From Flexistipes sp. (lineage in GTDB: Bacteria > Chrysiogenota > Deferribacteres > Deferribacterales > Flexistipitaceae): 37,199 nt of DNA. Positions 24,827 through 31,341 of the stretch are shown here, piece after piece. The DNA is taken from NCBI RefSeq assembly GCF_036172515.1, contig NZ_JAXKVW010000018.1, forward strand, positions 1 through 37,199. Direction: 5' to 3'. The notes beneath the pieces were generated by a model that saw only the letters and a program-made list of their open reading frames with translations, searched no databases and was not told the origin of the DNA. Numbering within the stretch: the first letter of the stretch is position 1; every line of letters starts with the position of its first letter. A program made the translations under genes and the position numbers.

Positions 24827-24832
24827 AATATA
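24827..24832 (-). promoter_or_regulatory. TATATT -10 of the membrane LuxR gene
   Basis: On the minus strand TATATT is followed by seven bases and the ATG at 24819. The nearest purine-rich sequence (AAGGG) is about 18 bases from the start, too far to act as a Shine-Dalgarno site. A leaderless mRNA is predicted. The intergenic region to the lipoprotein gene also holds an imperfect palindrome, GCCGG...CTGGC (about 24875-24895), that could be an operator. Confidence 0.4.
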
Positions 24833-24952
24833 ATAAATCCCTTAAAAAGTCTACAGAATGTCGACAAAAATATAGCCGGTTTACATTTAGCTGGCTGTAA
24901 GATGGAGGCTTTTCTGATATGCTATATAAAAAAACAAGGAGGACTTTTTGAT

Positions 24953-26908
24953 ATGTACAGAAAAATACTTTTGGTTCTTGCTGTTTGTTTTGCCTTTTAT
25001 TACACAGGTTGCTCAAATAGCTCTGACAGTGGTTCTAACAATGTTGATGAACAGGTTCAGATATCCGGTAAAGTGATTGATGGGTATGTTAGTAATGCAG
25101 AGGTGAAGGTTTATTCAGACAGTAGTTTTGAAAATGTAATAGGAAGCGGCACAACTGATACAGATGGAGATTTTTCAATTAATGTGAATTCTGATGATAT
25201 GCCTTCACAAATTTATTTGAAATCTTTTGGCGGAATAGATAATGATACCGGCTTGGTAGCACCAACAATGGTGTTTATCGGTGAATTAAATGATAATAAT
25301 TCTTATAATATCTCCCCTTTGACAAATGAAATATTCAAAGAATTTGCGTTTAAAGATACCGGTCTCGATATTACCCAAGCGGCTGGAAATTTTGCAAATC
25401 TTATAGGAATGGGAGATAATGTAAGTGGGTTATATTCCGACCCGGTTTCAGATCCAGAGTTAATGGAAAAATTAAATAAAATCTTGTTTTCAGGGACACT
25501 GCTTTCCAGCTTACCCCCTGGGGAATATAGAGCAATAGGTTTGGGTGTTTGTGATAATACCACCGGCCAGGCGGGAATAAATATCGGGGACAGCGGATAT
25601 TCAAATCTTTGGGACAATTTAACAGATTTAGGTCTAATGTATGATAATTTAACTGTTGATAAACAAGGAAAGCTTTTGTATAGGGATACGTCTGTCGGTC
25701 TTATAAATGGCGGAACTATGATGTTCGACTCCTTTTCTGTTACAGGTGTTATGAATCTGGAAGCATTTGGCGGCGGGTTCGGGCTTGTTGTTAACCATGG
25801 AAGCATTTTTGACGACGGGTCAAATATATGTCTTGCTGTTACAAGTATGCTGCCGTCAAACTTTCAAACTTCACAAAAATTAATGGAGAAAGTGCAGAAC
25901 TATTATTCAGGTGAAAAAAGGTTTATATTTTCTGATGTTTTCGGTGATGGAAATGATATTGGATATGGCAGCCTTAATATTAAAGAAATTCTTGATAACG
26001 GCACAATAAATGCAGATAACATGACTATTAGTCTTGCTTCAGGAGGGGGAGTTATAAACCCTACTTTTAAGAGGGGGCAGATACTTCCGGCGGGCAACGG
26101 TGTCTTAAGTAATGTTGCCATGTTTGAGTTTAGTGAATCAGATAACGTAGATATATATTTGCTGCAACATATAGGTACCAGAGCCGGTATTTCTATTATA
26201 ATTGATAACGGTACGGTTGAGACTGTTGGAACTGCATATATGTCTGACAATGAGTCTTTTGTAAATATGGAAGCCGGTGATTACCAGGCTACATTTGCTG
26301 ATCTTGACTTAAGCAATGGTACAATCGAACCCTATACAGATAATATAACAGTTTATGATAATGGTACTGTTAAAATAGATTCTGGTGATACGCTTTATTT
26401 AAACGGTGACTTTATCGGATTTGCTTATGATACAGGACACGGTATTTATGAGATGTTTGAAAGTGGAGCCGGTCAGGGCTGGGAAGTGGACAATAGCACC
26501 GGCGAAAAATATATAGGTCTTACTGTGGGATATTTTAGGAAGGACGGCGAAAATGTTCCTGATTTTAATGGAAAATTGAATTTGGCTGTTAGAAGAATTT
26601 TGGATATAAAAGATAACGGCACTGTTAGTCTGATTACCACTCTGCCTTTTGAAAGGGGAAGCATGGTGGTAGATGGCAATAAAGCATATACTTCGATAAC
26701 ATATTTAGATCCGGCTACAAATGAAGAAAGAACGGTAACCCCGACTTTTGATGTGGATAAATCTAAGGGTTTGTATCGTATATACGGTTATGATGCCGAA
26801 GATAATGACAATGTCAGTATTTACTGGCCGGTGGGTGGTAATAAAGCACTATTCAGAGTAGATTATGATGGTGGAGTTGAAGTAGGAGAAGCGTATATAA
26901 CTTATTAG
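24953..26908 (+). CDS. Large beta-rich lipoprotein
   Basis: A 651-residue exported lipoprotein. The signal sequence (residues 1-19) ends in the lipobox YTGC, so the Cys near residue 20 should be lipidated, followed by a Ser/Asp/Asn-rich linker. Residues 35 to about 90 (VQISGKVIDGYVSNAEVKVYSDS, then TDTDGDFSINV) look like a carboxypeptidase-regulatory-like/Ig-like beta domain. The remainder is Gly-, Asn- and Asp-rich with a recurring DNGT(I/V) turn at least four times, suggesting beta strands. I do not recognise its function. Cell-surface binding or adhesion is a guess. I chose the ATG at 24953 because AAGGAGG precedes it by ten bases. It is divergent from the membrane LuxR gene and ends with a strong terminator. 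Confidence 0.85.
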   Translation: MYRKILLVLAVCFAFYYTGCSNSSDSGSNNVDEQVQISGKVIDGYVSNAEVKVYSDSSFENVIGSGTTDTDGDFSINVNSDDMPSQIYLKSFGGIDNDTGLVAPTMVFIGELNDNNSYNISPLTNEIFKEFAFKDTGLDITQAAGNFANLIGMGDNVSGLYSDPVSDPELMEKLNKILFSGTLLSSLPPGEYRAIGLGVCDNTTGQAGINIGDSGYSNLWDNLTDLGLMYDNLTVDKQGKLLYRDTSVGLINGGTMMFDSFSVTGVMNLEAFGGGFGLVVNHGSIFDDGSNICLAVTSMLPSNFQTSQKLMEKVQNYYSGEKRFIFSDVFGDGNDIGYGSLNIKEILDNGTINADNMTISLASGGGVINPTFKRGQILPAGNGVLSNVAMFEFSESDNVDIYLLQHIGTRAGISIIIDNGTVETVGTAYMSDNESFVNMEAGDYQATFADLDLSNGTIEPYTDNITVYDNGTVKIDSGDTLYLNGDFIGFAYDTGHGIYEMFESGAGQGWEVDNSTGEKYIGLTVGYFRKDGENVPDFNGKLNLAVRRILDIKDNGTVSLITTLPFERGSMVVDGNKAYTSITYLDPATNEERTVTPTFDVDKSKGLYRIYGYDAEDNDNVSIYWPVGGNKALFRVDYDGGVEVGEAYITY

Positions 26909-26934
26909 CAGATAAATTAATCAACTAAAAGTTT

Positions 26935-26960
26935 GGCGGGATAAAATATCCCGCCTTTTT
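26935..26960 (+). terminator. Rho-independent terminator of the lipoprotein gene
   Basis: GGCGGGATA-AAA-TATCCCGCC forms a perfect 9-bp stem (26935-26955) followed by TTTTT, 27 bases after the stop codon. Confidence 0.92.
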
Positions 26961-27196
26961 AAATTACCATCTATCTAAAACTTTCTTTAGAGATTCCTTA
27001 TTTTTAATCTAAAAACGTGACTTAAATCTGAAAATATTAGCAACCTCCCAAAATTTTTGCACTTGTGCTACTTGACAATAGTTTATCTAAATATCGGGAT
27101 TTTCACGCATGAAGATATCTCAACATTAAGCACAGTTGTATATTTATTCGTTATGCCGTTTCATATGGCAGAGATTTCTCACTTTGTTCGAAAGAA

Positions 27197-27275
27197 TGCC
27201 TGCGGCTAGCACCAGTCTTTTAGACTGGTAAATATGTTTACATTCTATTTATCCGCCCAAGGCGGATGTTAGACA
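27197..27275 (+). repeat. Paired-hairpin TAGCACCAG repeat
   Basis: CTAGC, then the hairpin ACCAGTCT-TTT-AGACTGGT (27211-27229), the linker AAATATGTTTACATTCTATT, then a second hairpin, ATCCGCC-CAA-GGCGGAT (27251-27267), and GTTAG. This is the best-preserved two-hairpin copy besides 29290-29375. Confidence 0.7.
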
Positions 27276-27283
27276 ACAATTTA

Positions 27284-27313
27284 TGTCATCCCGAGCGAAG
27301 CCGAGGGATCTCT
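27284..27313 (+). repeat. GTCATCCCGAGCGAAGCCGAGG-type repeat fragment
   Basis: GTCATCCCGAGCG followed by AAGCCGAGGGATCTC matches a short intergenic repeat common in many bacterial genomes. Nothing else is recognisable in the 26961-27380 gap apart from the preceding paired hairpins. Confidence 0.5.
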
Positions 27314-27381
27314 ATCTATGTACTAACAATATCTGCGTATTGTCTTAGCTCTAAAAAATGGGAGGACGCCAAGAAAATATA

Positions 27382-27410
27382 TTGACAATATATAGCATGC
27401 TATGTATTGT
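27382..27410 (+). promoter_or_regulatory. Promoter with embedded MarR-type operator
   Basis: TTGACA (27382-27387), a 17-base spacer and TATTGT (27405-27410) form a promoter. From 27386 to 27409 runs a 24-base palindrome with one mismatched pair (CAATA...TATTG), whose core ATAGCATGCTAT is perfect. A MarR dimer bound there would block RNA polymerase. This strongly suggests autoregulation of the MarR-flavoprotein operon. Confidence 0.75.
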
Positions 27411-27426
27411 GCGGCTTTTGGAGATT

Positions 27427-27864
27427 ATGATGTTTAACCCTAAGAAACGTTCGATCTGCTATAAATTGCATTTTGTCACCAGAACCGGTTTTATGGAACT
27501 CAACAGATTGATTGAGCCTTATGGGATTACTCAGGGACAATTTATTGTGCTTACTTTCCTGTGGGAAAATAACGGGTTGAGCCAAAAGGAGCTTTGTGAG
27601 CGGGTTAGAGTTGAACAGCCTACTTTGGCAAACACCCTCAAAAGAATGGAGAGAGACGGCTTGGTTTACAGAAACCGGGATAAAGAAGATAAAAGATATT
27701 GTAAATATTATCTTACCGATAGGGGTGAAAAATTAGGTCGTGAAATGGATATCAATTTAGAGACCATTCAGGATAATATTTTGGAAACTTTGACAAAGAG
27801 TGAGCGGGAACTTTTTAACGAATTTCTCGACAGAATAATTGATAATATCAGCGAAAAGGAGTGA
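27427..27864 (+). CDS. MarR/OhrR-like transcriptional regulator
   Basis: A 145-residue winged-helix regulator. The wHTH lies at about 30-100 (GLSQKELCERVRVEQPTLANTLKRMERDGLV, then a wing with RNRDKEDKRY). Dimerising helices are at both ends. A Cys near residue 11 (ICYKLHFVTRTGF) falls at the position of the peroxide-sensing Cys15 of Bacillus OhrR when the two are aligned by spacing. OhrR's Tyr29 is not conserved, so redox sensing is only possible. ATGs at 27427 and 27430 both follow TTGGAG. I list the first. The longer open frame from 27358 would include the promoter. The flavoprotein gene starts three bases after its stop, so both form one autoregulated operon. Confidence 0.9.
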   Translation: MMFNPKKRSICYKLHFVTRTGFMELNRLIEPYGITQGQFIVLTFLWENNGLSQKELCERVRVEQPTLANTLKRMERDGLVYRNRDKEDKRYCKYYLTDRGEKLGREMDINLETIQDNILETLTKSERELFNEFLDRIIDNISEKE

Positions 27865-27867
27865 ATT

Positions 27868-29232
27868 ATGAAAAAGTACGATGTTGTGGTAATAGGCTCC
27901 GGTCCCGGAGGACTTGAGGCTGCGCTTAATCTGAAAGCACAGGGAAAATCTGTATGTGTGGTGGCTCTCAGCAGACAGCATTTCGGAGGTGTATGTCTTA
28001 ATAGTGGATGTATGCCCACAAAAGGGTACTTAAAAACTGCTGCAATTTATAGGAATGCCCATACAGCCGGTGAGTTCGGTCTTGATATTAAACCGGGTGA
28101 TATTGATTTGAATAAGATTAAATCTTCCGTTTATGAGACAGTCAATATGCTTTCTGAAGGCATGGGCAGTATGATGGATGGCTCAGGACTTGATTTTTCA
28201 TTTGGTAAAGGCAGTTTGAAAAGCGAAAAAGAAGTATTTGTGGATAGAGGCAATGGAGAAACGGAAACCTTAGAAGCAGATTATATTATTATTGCCACAG
28301 GTTCCACCTCTGCACGGCTTCCTTTTGCCGATTTTGACGGCACATATATTTTAAATAGTGATCAGCTACTGCTGAATACCGATCTCCCGGAGAGAATGTT
28401 AGTTATCGGTGGCGGAGCTATTGGATGTGAGTTTGCAACCCTTTACAGCAGTTTCGGTACAAAGATAAAAATCGTTGAGGCGATGGACAGCTTACTACCC
28501 TGTGAAGACAAAGATGTTACAGATGCACTGAAGGAAAATCTTAAAAGTAAAGGCGTGAGCGTGGAAACCGGGACTATGTTGGAATCTTTGGATGTGGAAG
28601 ATGGAATTGTTAAAGCCAAGTATAAAGATGCTGAGCTTGTGGAAAAATTTGACAAAGTATTAATCAGCACGGGAAGAATACCTCTTACTGCAGAAGTGAA
28701 TCTGGATGCAGCCGGCATTCAAACAGACAAAAACTTCATAGTAGTGGATGAATATTTGAGGACTACCTGTGAAAACATTTATGCTGTGGGCGATGTTATA
28801 GGCGGTAACATGTATGCACACTCTGCTAGTTATGAGGGAAGGGTGGCTGCTAACAATATTTTAAATCCCCGCAGTGAAAAACTGGATGAGAGGGCTGTTC
28901 CGCGTGTTGTTTTTACTGATCCTGAAATCGGCTCAACGGGAATAGTAAAAGAGGATGAACATGTAAAAGAGCTCTATGTGCCTGGTATAATGAAAGGAAG
29001 ACCTGTGGTTGAAAGATCTGAAGTGGGGGTAATGAAAATTTTTGTTTATAAAGATTCTGATACTGTAGCAGGTGCAACTTTTTATGGGAAGCATGCCACA
29101 GAAAACATCCATCAGATGGTGACGGCTGTTCAGAACAGGCTTAATGTTAAAGATATAGCTGCTACTATGTTTGCCCACCCAACATATGCAGAGCCTTTGG
29201 CCGACCTTGCTTCAACAGGTATAGATACTTAA
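27868..29232 (+). CDS. FAD-dependent pyridine nucleotide-disulfide oxidoreductase (E3-like)
   Basis: A 454-residue flavoprotein of the dihydrolipoamide dehydrogenase/mercuric reductase/glutathione reductase class. FAD binding: VVVIGSGPGGLEAA (residues 6-19). Redox-active disulfide: GGVCLNSGCMPTK (about 40-52, CX4C). NAD(P) binding: MLVIGGGAIGCEFA (about 175). Second FAD motif: IYAVGDVIGG (about 308). C-terminal base: FAHPTYAEPL near the end, with the His-Glu pair that activates the thiol in E3. No lipoyl enzyme complex lies nearby, so its partner may be another disulfide or a peroxide-stress substrate. Co-transcription with an OhrR-like MarR supports a thiol-redox role. It is complete and of normal length. 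I give no gene symbol because lpdA is not proven. Confidence 0.92.
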   Translation: MKKYDVVVIGSGPGGLEAALNLKAQGKSVCVVALSRQHFGGVCLNSGCMPTKGYLKTAAIYRNAHTAGEFGLDIKPGDIDLNKIKSSVYETVNMLSEGMGSMMDGSGLDFSFGKGSLKSEKEVFVDRGNGETETLEADYIIIATGSTSARLPFADFDGTYILNSDQLLLNTDLPERMLVIGGGAIGCEFATLYSSFGTKIKIVEAMDSLLPCEDKDVTDALKENLKSKGVSVETGTMLESLDVEDGIVKAKYKDAELVEKFDKVLISTGRIPLTAEVNLDAAGIQTDKNFIVVDEYLRTTCENIYAVGDVIGGNMYAHSASYEGRVAANNILNPRSEKLDERAVPRVVFTDPEIGSTGIVKEDEHVKELYVPGIMKGRPVVERSEVGVMKIFVYKDSDTVAGATFYGKHATENIHQMVTAVQNRLNVKDIAATMFAHPTYAEPLADLASTGIDT

Positions 29233-29247
29233 CAGTTTTGCGGGGTA

Positions 29248-29454
29248 AGACCTTTGAATAATTTGTTTTTCCATGTTTTAGGAAGTGGGTAGCACCAGCC
29301 GGAGGCTGGTAAATATATTGTGTATCACAAATTTATCGGTCTTCGACCGATGCTAGTGGGATACATTACTTTAGTCCCGCAGGCCTGTGAATACTGAATT
29401 TCAAAAGAACGCTTGCCCGGCTAAAGCCGCGCTTCCTGAGTTATTCAAAGGTCT
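29248..29454. repeat. MITE-like element with perfect 14-bp inverted ends
   Basis: AGACCTTTGAATAA (29248-29261) is the exact inverted copy of TTATTCAAAGGTCT (29441-29454). Inside lie a complete paired-hairpin repeat (ACCAGCC-GGA-GGCTGGT at 29294-29310, ATCGGTC-TTC-GACCGAT at 29355-29371, bounded by TAGCA and TGCTA) and a degenerate TAAA/TGAA-loop hairpin (about 29415-29435). It occupies most of the 309-base gap before prfC and has no coding capacity. Confidence 0.7.
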
Positions 29455-29541
29455 TGGGGTGGAGCATCTGTATTCTCTGCCCCGTAATTTTTACAATTTT
29501 TCAGTTTTTCCCTTCAAAATTACACCCACTGGCTCAAAAAA

Positions 29542-31149
29542 CTATTCAGGCAATGCTGCAGGTGAGCTGTGCAAAATGATGTCTTTGTTTTTTTCTGCAA
29601 AATACTGCAGTGACCAGTTGTTTCTGAATAGTATTACCATTCGTCCGCAGTCATCCTCTCCATAAGCTGAATCATAGGAGATCACTTTTTTCACTGTTTC
29701 TTCTGAGACAGAAGGATCCACCCAGCGTAGAGCTGTCCACGGTTTTACATCAAGCGTTGTTTCCACTCCGTATTCATTTTTCATCCGGTACTGTAAAACG
29801 TCAAATTGAAGTGTTCCAACTGCTCCCAGCAACGGAATCGGACTTTGTTCCTGCGCCGGCCAGAAAGACTGTACAATATCCTCAGCCAGGAGATGATCCA
29901 GCCCTTTACGAAATGCTTTTTGAGCAGAAGGGGAATGATTAACAAGATAAGCGAAACATTCCGGAGCAAACCGTGGTATTTCATTAAATGCCAAACCCTT
30001 TTTTGTGCTTAAGGTGTCACCGATACGCAAATCAGCATTTGTTATACAGCTGATAACATCACCGGCATATGCTTCATCCAGCGTCTCTCTTTGCTGTCCA
30101 AAAAGATTATGTGTGTTGGAAAGGCGGACATTTCTTTCTGTCCGGCTATTTGTTACCATCATATCCCTTTCAAATTTTCCGGAACAAACCCTGATAAATA
30201 CCATTCTATCCCGGTGTTTGGGGTTCATGTTGGTTTGAATTTTAAATACAAAACCGGAAAAGAACGGGCCTTCCAGCGGGACAGTTTCACCACCGGCTTT
30301 TCGGGGAGCAGGAGGTTGGGAGAATTCCAAAAATCTTTCCAACAACAGCTCTATACCAAAATTATTTGTGGCACTGCCGAAAAACACCGGCGTCATCTGC
30401 CCTTCGTGAACTGCTTCAAGGTCGAATTTTTCATGGGCAATATCCAGCATTTCCAGCTCTTCCAGAATTTCAGAATATGCATCTTCAGAAATCACATCCT
30501 TAACCTGCTTATCAGTAAGATCTCTGACAGATACCGGCGCCCTGTATGCCCCTCCCGGAGTCTTCTCAAACAGATGTACCTCGCTTTTCAAACGGTCATA
30601 TACACCTTTGAAAAAGGGCCCGCTTTCCAAAGGCCAGTTTATAGGATATGCATGAATATTTAATACACTTTCCAGTTGATCAATCAACTCCAGGGGTGAT
30701 TTTGCCGGCCGGTCCATTTTGTTCATAAAAGTAAAAATTGGGACACCGCGCTGACGGCAAACCTCAAAAAGCTTTAACGTTTGAGATTCAATACCTTTAC
30801 CTGCGTCAATAACCATGACCACCGCATCCACTGCCATCAGCACACGGTAAGTATCCTCTGAAAAATCTTTGTGACCCGGTGTATCCAGCAGATTGAAGCG
30901 ATATCCGTTATATTCAAACTGCAAAACTGTTGAAGAAACTGAGATTCCACGCTTTTTTTCCAATTCCATCCAGTCAGAAGACGTTTCCCTCTGTTTTTTC
31001 TTGGCTGTCACTGAGCCTGCCAAATCCAGCGCTCCACCATACAACAGTAACTTTTCCGTTAATGTGGTTTTTCCGGCATCCGGGTGGGATATAATAGCAA
31101 AAGTCCTTCGTCTGTTAATTTCGGACTTCATAACATTTGATTCATTCAT
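29542..31149 (-). CDS. prfC: Peptide chain release factor 3 (RF3)
   Basis: A 535-residue translational GTPase that recycles RF1 and RF2 from the ribosome after peptide release. GTPase motifs: G1 SHPDAGKTT (about 19-27), G3 DTPGHKDF, and G4 NKMDRP. RF3-type domains follow, with QSPIPLLGAVGTLQFDVLQYR near 430, typical of PrfC rather than EF-G. The length is normal. The ATG at 31149 is preceded by AAAGG. A second in-frame ATG (31131) is possible. The gene is divergent from the selenoprotein peroxiredoxin, and its 3' end meets a MITE-like repeat. Confidence 0.94.
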   Translation of the reverse strand: MNESNVMKSEINRRRTFAIISHPDAGKTTLTEKLLLYGGALDLAGSVTAKKKQRETSSDWMELEKKRGISVSSTVLQFEYNGYRFNLLDTPGHKDFSEDTYRVLMAVDAVVMVIDAGKGIESQTLKLFEVCRQRGVPIFTFMNKMDRPAKSPLELIDQLESVLNIHAYPINWPLESGPFFKGVYDRLKSEVHLFEKTPGGAYRAPVSVRDLTDKQVKDVISEDAYSEILEELEMLDIAHEKFDLEAVHEGQMTPVFFGSATNNFGIELLLERFLEFSQPPAPRKAGGETVPLEGPFFSGFVFKIQTNMNPKHRDRMVFIRVCSGKFERDMMVTNSRTERNVRLSNTHNLFGQQRETLDEAYAGDVISCITNADLRIGDTLSTKKGLAFNEIPRFAPECFAYLVNHSPSAQKAFRKGLDHLLAEDIVQSFWPAQEQSPIPLLGAVGTLQFDVLQYRMKNEYGVETTLDVKPWTALRWVDPSVSEETVKKVISYDSAYGEDDCGRMVILFRNNWSLQYFAEKNKDIILHSSPAALPE

Positions 31150-31249
31150 GACAACAACCTTTAAAATTAATAATTATTTTCAAAAATAGAGGCGGATTCT
31201 AAGAAAGTTCGGAAGATTATGCAAGGGATTTGTTTTTTCTTCTTATAAT

Positions 31250-31320
31250 AATAAAGTAAATAAATTCTTTATCTATTACTTTATTCTTTCTGTTGAAATA
31301 TTTTTGGCATATGCTAACAT
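31250..31320 (+). promoter_or_regulatory. Putative peroxiredoxin promoter with inverted repeat
   Basis: TTGAAA (31293-31298), 16 bases, then the extended -10 TGC-TAACAT (31312-31320). Just upstream a perfect 10-bp inverted repeat, AATAAAGTAA (31250-31259) and TTACTTTATT (31276-31285), could bind a regulator of either divergent gene. Overlapping TTATAATAATAAAG resembles half of a PerR/Fur box, but the match is partial. Confidence 0.45.
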
Positions 31321-31341
31321 TGGTTATAGGAGGTGAATTTT

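Noticed and set aside
24867-24867. TTG at 24867 as start of the membrane LuxR gene
   Set aside because: It would place 16 unlikely residues before the membrane domain and has no ribosome binding site, whereas the ATG at 24819 fits a -10 element.
26961-27380. Additional small gene between the lipoprotein terminator and the MarR promoter
   Set aside because: Only short frames without ribosome binding sites occur. The stretch is explained by interspersed repeats.
30091-30663. 190-codon open frame antisense to prfC
   Set aside because: prfC is a complete, well-conserved RF3 on the other strand. The antisense product has no recognisable features.
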